The notes below the pieces were generated by a model. It worked only from the letters and a program-made list of their open reading frames with translations. It did not search any database and was not told the origin of the DNA. The position numbers were made by a program, and so were the translations under genes. From the NCBI RefSeq assembly GCF_039543225.1, contig NZ_BAABJI010000002.1:1612001-1676000 (forward strand): DNA of 64,000 nucleotides, given 5' to 3'. Shown here piece by piece: positions 1-7,694 of this stretch. The stretch is from Mucilaginibacter defluvii (lineage in GTDB: Bacteria > Bacteroidota > Bacteroidia > Sphingobacteriales > Sphingobacteriaceae). Position 1 is the stretch's first letter. Each line of letters starts with the position of its first letter.

Positions 1-737
1 TCAATTATTTGTTAACCGCCTGGCAGGAAAGCGCTAAGCTAACCGGTAACGAATACATCGTTAAAACCATTGTTACCTCAAACCTGATTGAAGCTATCGC
101 CCGCGAAAAAGGCGTTACCTACTATAACACCTTAACCGGCTTTAAATACATTGGTGAGCTGATGACTAAGTTTGAAGGCAAACAAACCTTTATTGGTGGC
201 GGTGAGGAAAGCTATGGTTACCTGGTAGGCGAGTTTGTACGCGATAAAGACGCCGTTGTTTCCGCAGCGTTTATTGCCGAAATGACCGCCTATTATAAAG
301 ATAAAGGCAGCAGCTTGTTTGAGGCATTGCTGGATACTTATATTAAATACGGCTTCTATAAAGAAAAGCTGATATCGATCACCAAAAAAGGTAAAACCGG
401 TGCCGAGGAGATTAAGGCCTTGATGGAAAAATTCCGTAATAATCCGCCTGCTACGTTGGGTGGCTCAAAAGTTATTACGCTGAAAGATTACGAACTGCGC
501 GTTGAAACCGACCTGACCAGCAATACAACTACACCTATTGAATTGCCAAAGTCGGACGTGTTACAATTTATTACCGAGGATGGCAGCATCATTTCAGCAC
601 GCCCGTCAGGTACCGAGCCTAAAATTAAATTTTATTGCAGCGTAAACGGTAAGCTTGAAAGTAAAGAAGCCTTTAAGCAAACCGACGAAAAGCTGGAAGC
701 TAAGATTGACGCTATCATGCATGATCTGGGCGTATAA
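1..737 (+). CDS. Phospho-sugar mutase (phosphoglucomutase/phosphomannomutase), C-terminal part
   Basis: Partial gene: the reading frame is open at the left edge (first full codon at position 3), so the visible start-like TTG at 9 is internal. The remaining ~245 residues hold the sugar-binding loop GGGEESYGYLVGEF and the C-terminal phosphate-binding loop SARPSGTEPKIKFY of the alpha-D-phosphohexomutase family. The catalytic phosphoserine and metal-binding domains lie upstream of the window. The enzyme interconverts hexose 1- and 6-phosphates in the cytoplasm. GEESYGY instead of the classical GEESGH is what I recall of the long (~570 residue) Bacteroidota/Firmicutes form. Glucose versus mannose preference cannot be decided. 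A strong hairpin terminator follows. Confidence 0.93.
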   Translation, partial: NYLLTAWQESAKLTGNEYIVKTIVTSNLIEAIAREKGVTYYNTLTGFKYIGELMTKFEGKQTFIGGGEESYGYLVGEFVRDKDAVVSAAFIAEMTAYYKDKGSSLFEALLDTYIKYGFYKEKLISITKKGKTGAEEIKALMEKFRNNPPATLGGSKVITLKDYELRVETDLTSNTTTPIELPKSDVLQFITEDGSIISARPSGTEPKIKFYCSVNGKLESKEAFKQTDEKLEAKIDAIMHDLGV

Positions 738-754
738 GTAGATAAGGCGATAGA

Positions 755-793
755 AATAAGGCATTTGCTTAATTGCAGATGCCTTATTTTTTA
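755..793 (+). terminator. Rho-independent terminator of the phosphohexomutase gene
   Basis: Perfect 10-bp stem AATAAGGCAT / ATGCCTTATT with a 14-nt loop, running into a T-rich tail (TTATTTTTT), 18 nt after the stop codon. Confidence 0.85.
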
Positions 794-852
794 AAAAGAA
801 ATATTTTATATTTACACACAACACCAATTTCAGATTTTCTTTTTCGCCACAC

Positions 853-2841
853 ATGATAGAGATGGATGGAGCAGTTAACACCGGGAATCCGGCAGCGGCC
901 TTGATTAACGGTTTGCCCGTAGCTGTTTACATATGCGATAATGAAGGGTTTATAACTACTTACAACGAGTTTGCAAAACAACTCTGGGGAAGCAAACCTG
1001 TTAACGGCGAAACCCGCTGGTTGGGTAACGTCAAAACTTACACGCTTGATGGAATGCTGGTATCGCCTTGTCAAAGTCTGTCAGCGCACAGCTTATCTGC
1101 ACAAACAGATGCCCTTGAAAAGAAATTCATACTTGAACGCGCTGACGGCAGCCGTAAATACATCAACCATCATACATCGCTCATACGTGATAATGAGGGA
1201 TTAATTTCCGGTGTTATTAATACCCTGATTGACATTACTGCGCAAAAAGAGGATGAAGGTAAACAGGCCATGCTGGCAGCCATTGTTACCTCGTCTGATG
1301 ATGCCATTATTAGTAAAACCCTTGATGGAATTATCACCAGCTGGAACCATGCCGCCGAGAAACTTTTTGGCTATACCGAACAGGAAGCCATAGGCCGATC
1401 TATCACCATGCTGATACCTGACGATAGATTGAGCGAGGAAGAACATATTATAAACCAGGTAAGCAGCAGCCAGATTGTTGACCATTTTGAAACGCTGAGA
1501 CAGCATAAAACCGGCAGGCTTATACCACTTTCGCTAACCATATCTCCGGTTAAAGATACCAGCGGTAACATTATCGGCGCATCAAAAATAGCGCGCGACA
1601 TCAGCAAGCAAAAGCAGGCAGAGCAACAGTTGCAGCATTACGCCCGAAACTTGGAAATACTGAATTCTTTCGGAAAATCCGTGGCTGAAAACCTTGATGT
1701 ACAAACCATATTGCAAAAGGTTACCGATGCCACTACGCAATTAACCGGAGCAGAGTATGGCGCGTTCTTTTACAACAAGCTGAACGAGAACGGCGAGGCG
1801 TATATGCTGTATACGCTATCAGGCGCACCCAAAGAAGCATTTGAAAAACTGGGCATGCCACGCAATACGGATGTATTTAAAACTACGTTCAGGGGCGAGG
1901 GTATTATCCGCGTTGATGATATAACTAAAGACCAAAGATACGGAAAATACGCCCCGCACCACGGTATGCCGAAAGGGCATTTACCTGTTACGAGTTACCT
2001 GGCGGTACCGGTAATATCTAAACATGGCAGTGTAATAGGTGGCTTACTATACGGCCATAGTAAACCCGCTATGTTTACACAGGAGCATGAGCAGTTGGTT
2101 GATGGCATCGCGGCACAAGCTGCGATTGCTTTAGATAATGCTAAGTTGTACGAAGAGATCAGCATAATTAATGCCCGTAAAGATGAATTTATCGGCCTGG
2201 CCAGTCACGAGTTAAAAACGCCGGTTACGACGATCAACGGCTACCTGCAAATAATCGAAAGATCATTAGCGGGCAGCGACCGCAACGCGGGTTTTATAAC
2301 AAAGGCACGGGTGCAAGTAGGCAAACTAAGTAATCTGATTTCGGATTTGCTTGATGTATCAAAAATCATAACAGGGCAGTTACCCCTATCATACGCCACA
2401 TTTAATTTAACGGATTTACTGGCGGAGTGTACCGAGGTTATGCAGCAAACCTGCACTACGCACAATATAACTGTTGAACAGCCTGAAGAGCCCATTATTG
2501 TTAACGCCGATCAGCAGCGTATTGAGCAGGTTATCGTCAACCTGTTATCAAACGCAATTAAATATTCGCCGCAGGCTAACGAGGTCCTCGTTAAGCTAAA
2601 CCATAATAACGGACAGGCCACTGTCTCGGTTCAGGATTTCGGTATGGGTATCGATCCTAATGATCAAAAGCACATCTTCTCCCGTTTTTACCGGGTGGAG
2701 CATGTAGCAGCGCATATATCCGGCCTTGGTATAGGCTTATACATCTGCAACGAGATCATCAACCGGCACGGCGGCCATCTTTCGGTAAACAGCCAGTTAG
2801 GGCATGGCGCTACCTTCTCTTTCCAAATCCCGTTAAATTAA
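853..2841 (+). CDS. Soluble PAS-PAS-GAF sensor histidine kinase
   Basis: 662 residues without a signal peptide or membrane segment. Domains in order: PAS at ~17-130; a second PAS at ~140-260 with the typical ITSWNHAAEKLFGY core; GAF at ~275-430; HisKA with phospho-acceptor His452 in ASHELKTPV; HATPase with N-box NLLSNAIKYS (~563-572), G1 box DFGMGI (~595) and G2 box GLGIGLYI (~624). It should autophosphorylate in response to a cytoplasmic ligand, redox or light cue and pass phosphate to an unlinked regulator. No receiver domain or response regulator gene is adjacent, so it is an orphan kinase. Codon 4 (ATG at 862) is an alternative start. No Shine-Dalgarno is visible. Confidence 0.93.
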   Translation: MIEMDGAVNTGNPAAALINGLPVAVYICDNEGFITTYNEFAKQLWGSKPVNGETRWLGNVKTYTLDGMLVSPCQSLSAHSLSAQTDALEKKFILERADGSRKYINHHTSLIRDNEGLISGVINTLIDITAQKEDEGKQAMLAAIVTSSDDAIISKTLDGIITSWNHAAEKLFGYTEQEAIGRSITMLIPDDRLSEEEHIINQVSSSQIVDHFETLRQHKTGRLIPLSLTISPVKDTSGNIIGASKIARDISKQKQAEQQLQHYARNLEILNSFGKSVAENLDVQTILQKVTDATTQLTGAEYGAFFYNKLNENGEAYMLYTLSGAPKEAFEKLGMPRNTDVFKTTFRGEGIIRVDDITKDQRYGKYAPHHGMPKGHLPVTSYLAVPVISKHGSVIGGLLYGHSKPAMFTQEHEQLVDGIAAQAAIALDNAKLYEEISIINARKDEFIGLASHELKTPVTTINGYLQIIERSLAGSDRNAGFITKARVQVGKLSNLISDLLDVSKIITGQLPLSYATFNLTDLLAECTEVMQQTCTTHNITVEQPEEPIIVNADQQRIEQVIVNLLSNAIKYSPQANEVLVKLNHNNGQATVSVQDFGMGIDPNDQKHIFSRFYRVEHVAAHISGLGIGLYICNEIINRHGGHLSVNSQLGHGATFSFQIPLN

Positions 2842-2865
2842 AAAGCTCCGGGTTTATCCGGAGCT
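2838..2865 (-). terminator. Terminator for the SPFH gene (possibly bidirectional)
   Basis: Stem AGCTCCGG / CCGGAGCT (8 bp, loop GTTTAT). Read on the minus strand it is followed by TTTTTAATTTAA, so it best terminates the leftward SPFH gene. In the other direction it lies just after the kinase stop codon but has no U-tract. Confidence 0.75.
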
Positions 2866-2874
2866 CCTAAGTGT

Positions 2875-3720
2875 TTATTCTTTAGTAATATCTTTAAACA
2901 ATTGCGGTACGGTACCATAAGTGGGCAGCTGGCCGTTCCACTTCTCAATCATGCGGGTTTGTACCAGCAGCGGTGTAAGGCTTTGCTGCCTGAGTTTGTT
3001 GGCTTCTGACTCGGCGCGCGCTTTAATTAGCAATGCCGCGGCTTCTCCTTCGGCCTTAGCCTTACTTACCTGCGCTTCGGCAATGGCTTGTTTGGCTTCG
3101 TTCTCGGCTTTTAAACGCGCTTGTATCGAGGCATTCTTTTCGTCGATCATCCTTCTTAATGATGTCGGCGGCGTAATGGCTGAAGTAAGCTGATCGTACA
3201 CAAAACCATCCTTAGCCAGGTTTTTGGTAAGCAGCGCTTGAATCTTATCTTCAAAGCGCTCCCGGTTGCTCATCACACTGTCTGATGTAAAACTGTTGGC
3301 CACTATACGATAAGCATCATATATAGTGTTGCGCATAAATTGCTGCTCAATTTCGCCAAGCGGCTTGCGGTACTGCCTGTAAATTTGTGGTACCAGGTTA
3401 GCGTTAACATGGTAATTTAGCTTAGGGTCTACCTGAAACTCGGCGGCATCTTTAGTAGTAATAACAAAGGGCTCATAATCCACATTTTGCGTATAAGTCG
3501 GAAATTCCACAATCTTGGTTGTCCAGGTGTTATACCACACACGGCCGGTTACAATAGTGATGTTATCCACGCCCCTGTCGGTACCGTACAGGTTAATTTT
3601 TATGCCCACGTTACCGGCATCAATGTTTTCGTAAGTAAAAGGTTGAATAAACAGGGCGACAACAAGTAAAATCACTACACCGCCAATGCGAAACACGCGT
3701 TTAAGGTTATTAGGTTCCAT
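2875..3720 (-). CDS. SPFH/band 7 (prohibitin-like) membrane protein
   Basis: 281 residues. A single N-terminal transmembrane segment (~10-26) is followed by the SPFH fold (GNVGIKINLYGTDRGVDN onward). A long Ala/Glu/Lys-rich coiled coil lies near ~185-250 (AENEAKQAIAEAQVSKAKAE) with a short C-terminal tail. This is the layout of bacterial prohibitins and HflK/C relatives, which oligomerise at the inner membrane and scaffold proteases or membrane microdomains. No protease partner is adjacent, so the partner is unknown. A 59-residue membrane protein ends 22 nt upstream on the same strand and is probably co-transcribed. Confidence 0.9.
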   Translation of the reverse strand: MEPNNLKRVFRIGGVVILLVVALFIQPFTYENIDAGNVGIKINLYGTDRGVDNITIVTGRVWYNTWTTKIVEFPTYTQNVDYEPFVITTKDAAEFQVDPKLNYHVNANLVPQIYRQYRKPLGEIEQQFMRNTIYDAYRIVANSFTSDSVMSNRERFEDKIQALLTKNLAKDGFVYDQLTSAITPPTSLRRMIDEKNASIQARLKAENEAKQAIAEAQVSKAKAEGEAAALLIKARAESEANKLRQQSLTPLLVQTRMIEKWNGQLPTYGTVPQLFKDITKE

Positions 3721-3742
3721 TAAAAAAGTAAAATATAAGTTA

Positions 3743-3922
3743 TTAAGTTAGTTTACGATAGATATAGCGAATAATGTAAGCCACAAACAACAACCCAACC
3801 AGCGCCTGAAATATGCCTATGCCCACATATAAATTGCTCGGCTTTGATATGTTTGCAGCTGCCCAGGAGAAGAACAGGGTGGCAAGTATTACGTCCGCTA
3901 TGAGTATCAGAATATGCTTCAT
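3743..3922 (-). CDS. Small two-segment membrane protein (59 aa), unrecognised
   Basis: ATG at 3922 to TAA at 3743-3745, 59 residues. There are two hydrophobic stretches: residues ~3-23 (HILILIADVILATLFFSW) and ~32-52 (YVGIGIFQALVGLLFVAYII). They are joined by a short polar turn NISKPSN, and the protein ends with the basic tail RYIYRKLT. The gene fills the gap upstream of the SPFH gene in the same direction, 22 nt away, which supports a real two-gene transcript. I recognise no family. It could be an accessory subunit of the SPFH assembly or an independent small integral membrane protein. Evidence is limited to reading frame, hydrophobicity and spacing. Confidence 0.65.
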   Translation of the reverse strand: MKHILILIADVILATLFFSWAAANISKPSNLYVGIGIFQALVGLLFVAYIIRYIYRKLT

Positions 3923-3965
3923 ATGTAAAATTACTGATTACTATTTTAATAAAACGGTTAATCTG

Positions 3966-4045
3966 TATCTTTGGATTGTGTTTTTTCTGTTTTCATAAAA
4001 GCACGCAATACCGAGCCGGGTCCCGCCTGACCCGGCTTACTTTTT
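3966..4045 (+). promoter_or_regulatory. Promoter-like box followed by terminator-like hairpin in the Anbu leader
   Basis: A perfect Bacteroidota -7 box TATCTTTG lies at 3966-3973, without a clear upstream TTG. About 40 nt further is a stem GCCGGGT / ACCCGGC (4015-4021 with 4030-4036), followed by TTACTTTTTAG. The layout fits either a ~65-nt small RNA or an attenuator in the leader of the Anbu gene at 4143. A second, weaker box TTAATTTG lies near 4110. This is pattern-level inference. Confidence 0.35.
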
Positions 4046-4142
4046 AGATAGCCGTTCGGGCGCGATGTTACATCGTTAATAAAATCATCTTTTTTAAGTT
4101 TAAATCGTTAATTTGGGCTAAGCACCAAACGCATATTATTAC

Positions 4143-4883
4143 ATGACCTACTGCTTAGGAATAAAAGTTAAGGAAGGGCTGGTAGCTATAGCCGATACCC
4201 GTATTACATCAGGTACAGAAACTACTAACAAAAAGAAAGTTACGATTGAACAACGGGATGATTTTTCGCTTTTTATAATGACCAGCGGCCTGCGCTCCGT
4301 ACGAGACAAGGCCATGGTATATTTTAACGAGTTGCTGGACACGCAGGAATTTAACAAACTATACAAGGCCGTTAACGCCTTTGGTGAGCAGGTAAAACGC
4401 GTTGCATTTGAGGATGGCGCCGCACTTGAAAAGGCGGGTTTCAAATTTGATTTGAATACCATCATAGGCGGACAATTGAAGGATGACGCCGAGCATAAGC
4501 TTTACCTGCTTTACCCTGAAGGTAACTGGGTAGAGCTTGGGCAGGGCGCGCCATATGTGGTGATCGGCAACTCCGGCCATGGCAAAGCAATACTGAACCG
4601 GGTGCTGAGCGAAAATTCAAGTATGCGGCTGGCGCTTAAAGCCGGTTTTTTGTCGTTTGATTCAACCCGCGTAAGTTCCAATAATGTTGATTATCCGATT
4701 GACGTTGTTCTATATAAAAAGGACAGTTACGAACTGATTGAACAACGCTATGAATCGCGTGATCTGGACGCCATATCGGCACAATGGGATGACGAACTGA
4801 AGAATGCCCTGGTAAATGTATCTGAAGACTGGATGAATATAGCCTTTGATAAACTACCGATAGAAAACAAAAATACACATTAA
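4143..4883 (+). CDS. Anbu-type proteasome-like hydrolase (COG3484)
   Basis: 246 residues of the bacterial proteasome beta-subunit homologue Anbu. The N-terminus MTYCLGIKVKEGLVAIADTR places Thr2 as the nucleophile once Met1 is removed. The Asp in IADTR sits at the conserved second active-site position, and a lysine cluster (30-32) lies near the expected third. Family knowledge: Anbu forms ring or lock-washer Ntn-hydrolase assemblies in the cytosol. Its genes usually travel with a transglutaminase-like protease, an alpha-E protein and a circularly permuted ATP-grasp. Here only the transglutaminase partner follows, 13 nt downstream. The substrate is unknown. Confidence 0.9.
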   Translation: MTYCLGIKVKEGLVAIADTRITSGTETTNKKKVTIEQRDDFSLFIMTSGLRSVRDKAMVYFNELLDTQEFNKLYKAVNAFGEQVKRVAFEDGAALEKAGFKFDLNTIIGGQLKDDAEHKLYLLYPEGNWVELGQGAPYVVIGNSGHGKAILNRVLSENSSMRLALKAGFLSFDSTRVSSNNVDYPIDVVLYKKDSYELIEQRYESRDLDAISAQWDDELKNALVNVSEDWMNIAFDKLPIENKNTH

Positions 4884-4896
4884 GCATTACGACAAC

Positions 4897-5742
4897 ATGA
4901 AATTTAAAGTACAGGCTGAAATGACCTACACGGCAAATACAGCCGGTACGCTTATATTAAATATCCATGCCTTAAATACTCTTTCACAAAGCATCCTGAT
5001 TGAAGAGTTAAGCATTGCCCCGCAGATAGATCATGAAGAATTGAAAGATATTGCCGGAGAAAACCGGCTGGCACGCCTGCAAATAAATGAGCCTGGTAAT
5101 ATTGCCATAAGCTATCACGCCACAGTTGATAACCATTGGCAACTGGTTGATATGACCGGCGTAAAGGAAACACCCGTACATCAACTGCCGCCGGAGGTAT
5201 TAACCTACCTGCATCCCAGCAGGTATTGCCAATCCGACAAATTATTCAGGCTGGCGCATAATATGTTTGGTGATGTAGATAACCCGTTTGTAACCGTGCT
5301 TAACATGGCGGAGTGGATTTATACCAATGTACAGTACCTTAGCGGCTCAACCAATTCAGAAACATCAGCCTTTGATACGGTTACCGAGCAGGCCGGCGTT
5401 TGCCGTGATTTTGCGCACTTAGGCATTGCGCTTTGCAGAGCGCTTACCATTCCCGCACGCTATTTTACCGGTTATGCATACAAACTTTACCCGGCAGATT
5501 TTCATGCCTGTTTCGAGGCCTACATAGGCGGCAACTGGATATTATTTGATGCCACTAAACTGGTGCCGCTTAACGGAATGGTGAAGTTAGCCACCGGCCG
5601 CGATGCTGCCGATGCGGCGTTAGCCAATATATTCGGCGAGATAAATTTTAACACCATGCTGGTTAACTGCACGCTTGCCGACGATGGCTTTGTTCCGTTT
5701 TACTACACCCAGGGCAGCATGCAGGGCATCAGCTATAGTTAA
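4897..5742 (+). CDS. Transglutaminase-like cysteine protease, Anbu partner
   Basis: 281 residues. An N-terminal beta-rich domain (~1-130) precedes a transglutaminase core with a complete triad: Cys169 in AGVCRDFAH, His203 in DFHACFEAY and Asp218 in LFDATK. No signal peptide is seen, so it should act in the cytoplasm, probably as a protease or amidase rather than a cross-linker. It starts 13 nt after the Anbu stop codon, and the two almost certainly form a bicistronic unit. Its stop region overlaps the 3' end of the opposite-strand TMEM220-like gene by 4 bp. Confidence 0.9.
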   Translation: MKFKVQAEMTYTANTAGTLILNIHALNTLSQSILIEELSIAPQIDHEELKDIAGENRLARLQINEPGNIAISYHATVDNHWQLVDMTGVKETPVHQLPPEVLTYLHPSRYCQSDKLFRLAHNMFGDVDNPFVTVLNMAEWIYTNVQYLSGSTNSETSAFDTVTEQAGVCRDFAHLGIALCRALTIPARYFTGYAYKLYPADFHACFEAYIGGNWILFDATKLVPLNGMVKLATGRDAADAALANIFGEINFNTMLVNCTLADDGFVPFYYTQGSMQGISYS

Positions 5743-6140
5743 AAGGAGTACTTGTTTCCGGGCAATCGCCTGCTTTTAATTTTATAATGGATAAAATTAA
5801 TGAGCAATACCACCCAGCAGATAATCAGGCCAAAAAACTCACGCGCTTCCTCAATCCAGGGCTTGGTGGCTTTCATGGTTTGTACTAGGCTTTCCTCGTC
5901 GTGCTGTGTTACCCAATCTATTACGCCGTTGCTGTCAAACAACTTGTATATAGCATAAGCCAGGTAACCGGTTAGCCCTATGTAATACATTGCCGGATAA
6001 TAGTTTCCCCTAATGGCGAAAAAGCATATCAATGCCGGGTACAAATACAATGGCACCCATAAATAAGGGTCAGGATCATTATACTGTAAGCCGGCAGAGA
6101 CCACGAATAGTATAATAAATATGATATTAAATATCTTCAT
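5739..6140 (-). CDS. TMEM220-family membrane protein
   Basis: 133 residues with four predicted membrane segments. The family hallmark LQYNDPDPYLWVPLY follows the first segment, as in transmembrane family 220 proteins. The function of the family is unknown. The gene is convergent with the transglutaminase gene (4-bp overlap of 3' ends). The cupin gene lies 24 bp upstream on the same strand, so they may be co-transcribed. Confidence 0.8.
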   Translation of the reverse strand: MKIFNIIFIILFVVSAGLQYNDPDPYLWVPLYLYPALICFFAIRGNYYPAMYYIGLTGYLAYAIYKLFDSNGVIDWVTQHDEESLVQTMKATKPWIEEAREFFGLIICWVVLLINFIHYKIKSRRLPGNKYSF

Positions 6141-6164
6141 ACGGAGAAAGATGCAAGCCTTTAC

Positions 6165-6524
6165 TTATTTATCGGGAACAAAGTTTATTTCATCATTTTT
6201 ATCAAAAGCAATGTACGCCCGTTTCCATGGGTCGTTGCCCAGCATCTTCCAGCGGTGAGCCGTTCCGGTGGTATCCAATGCGATGAGCACCTCACCGGGG
6301 GAGAGTGTAAACTTTTCGCCTAATCGTGTTTCAAACTCCAGCGTACCGGTCAGCGTAATTACGTATTGCTCGGTAGGCGCGTTATGCCAATCATATGATG
6401 AACCTGGCGCGGTTTCGCGAAAGCGTATGCTGCCCGCCTGGTGTAATTCATTTTCAACTAAAGTACCCTTTATAAAATGCGAATGTCCGTCATCGCCGGT
6501 ATAGAGTTTAATAGCCCTTATCAT
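6165..6524 (-). CDS. Small cupin-domain protein
   Basis: 119 residues from ATG at 6524. An upstream TTG at 6554 would add ten residues but lies inside the probable promoter TACTTTAG. A single cupin barrel is visible: APGSSYDWHNAPTEQYVITL (first motif) and SPGEVLIALDTTGTAHRW (second motif, with the metal-site His). Metal ligands are only partly of the canonical pattern. Function is unknown; sensing or binding a small molecule is typical of such proteins. Confidence 0.75.
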   Translation of the reverse strand: MIRAIKLYTGDDGHSHFIKGTLVENELHQAGSIRFRETAPGSSYDWHNAPTEQYVITLTGTLEFETRLGEKFTLSPGEVLIALDTTGTAHRWKMLGNDPWKRAYIAFDKNDEINFVPDK

Positions 6525-6603
6525 GCTTAAAATATTACTAATGCTAAAGTACAATAATACCGCAAACTTAAGTAGGGCACCATCTGTTGAATAAAATTAT
6601 AGT

Positions 6604-7107
6604 ATGAACACATTAGCGCAACAACAACCGCGCGGCCTGCAATGGAGCGCGCTCATTATTAGCATAGCGATAACGCTGGCCATAGGCTTTACGGCTTCTT
6701 ACTTTACCCGGCCCGAAATTCCGGGATGGTATGCCGGTTTACAAAAGCCATCGTTCAGTCCGCCTAACTGGCTGTTCGGCCCGGTGTGGACAATGCTTTA
6801 CATCTTCATCGGTATTGCGGCTTACCTTGTATGGCAACGCCGCGACGGCAGCACAGCCTATAGCAATGCCCGCAAGATTTATATAGCTCAGCTTGCGCTT
6901 AACTTCTCTTGGTCGATAGTGTTTTTCGGCCTGCACCAAATGTTGGGTGCATTTGTGGTGATCATCCTGTTACTCATCAGCATTATAGGTTGCATGGTGT
7001 ACTTTTCGCATTTCAGCAAAACGGCGGCATTGCTGCTTATACCCTACCTTTTATGGGTGAGCTTTGCCTCGGTATTGAATTTTAGTATTTATTTGCTTAA
7101 CAAATAG
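6604..7107 (+). CDS. tspO: TspO/MBR family tryptophan-rich sensory protein
   Basis: 167 residues, five transmembrane helices, close to the usual ~160. Family signatures WYAGLQKPSFSPPNWLFGPVW and the Trp-rich helices (AAYLVWQRRD, LNFSWSIVFFG) are clear. TspO binds porphyrins and related tetrapyrroles in the membrane and modulates stress responses. The gene stands alone between the leftward cupin gene and a rightward unknown gene. Confidence 0.93.
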   Translation: MNTLAQQQPRGLQWSALIISIAITLAIGFTASYFTRPEIPGWYAGLQKPSFSPPNWLFGPVWTMLYIFIGIAAYLVWQRRDGSTAYSNARKIYIAQLALNFSWSIVFFGLHQMLGAFVVIILLLISIIGCMVYFSHFSKTAALLLIPYLLWVSFASVLNFSIYLLNK

Positions 7108-7151
7108 CGCAAAACACTATTTTTAGTTGCCGAAACCAGCCGGCTGCATAC

Positions 7152-7682
7152 ATGAAAAAACTACTACTCCTTTGCATAGCATTATTGGCGTTTACTACCT
7201 CATTTGCTGATACCATATCCATAGATCACTTTGCGATTGTAGAAAACCCTTTCGCACAGGATGAAGTGGCCGTTCAGGCTACAGATTCATTAGGTAAAGT
7301 GCGCGAGAGTATTAACGGCACCTTCAACTTTACAATGAATGGGTTTAATGAGACGTTACAGTTTGATAAAGGCACTGCATTTTACCGCCATAAAATAGAT
7401 AAATCCACCTTTTTATATGCCAAGCATGTTAACGATAACGGCACCCACTCCATTTTATACTATGTTTATAAAAATGGCAGTAAACTGGCTCCGTGGCATA
7501 TAAGCTGGGTATTGCTGCTGGCTATACCTTGCGCGCTGATATTGTTAGCTTATATGTTTAAGCGTTTTATCATTATCGCGGTCATCATCTTCATAATCTT
7601 CTTTTACTTTAACCACCATAATGGTTTAAGCATGGGCCGCTTTTTTGAAAGTATAGTGGATGGCCTTAAAGGTTTGTTTTAA
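7152..7682 (+). CDS. Unknown protein with signal peptide and C-terminal membrane segments
   Basis: 176 residues, not recognised. A signal peptide (MKKLLLLCIALLAFTTSFA) leads a ~90-residue polar, presumably periplasmic, beta-rich region. Two adjacent hydrophobic stretches follow (~118-155, WVLLLAIPCALILLAYMF and FIIIAVIIFIIFFYF), then a short amphipathic tail. A near-consensus box TATTTTTA lies at 7118-7125. The gene is convergent with tamL, 12 bp away. Confidence 0.6.
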   Translation: MKKLLLLCIALLAFTTSFADTISIDHFAIVENPFAQDEVAVQATDSLGKVRESINGTFNFTMNGFNETLQFDKGTAFYRHKIDKSTFLYAKHVNDNGTHSILYYVYKNGSKLAPWHISWVLLLAIPCALILLAYMFKRFIIIAVIIFIIFFYFNHHNGLSMGRFFESIVDGLKGLF

Positions 7683-7694
7683 CAAATCTTTGCT

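Noticed and set aside
853..1204. Overlapping open frames at 784-1074 (minus) and 971-1204 (plus)
   Set aside because: They are shadows of the histidine kinase gene, with no initiation context or family resemblance.
4015..4036. Hairpin as terminator of the leftward 59-residue/SPFH unit
   Set aside because: It lies upstream of that unit and has no T-tract on the minus strand.
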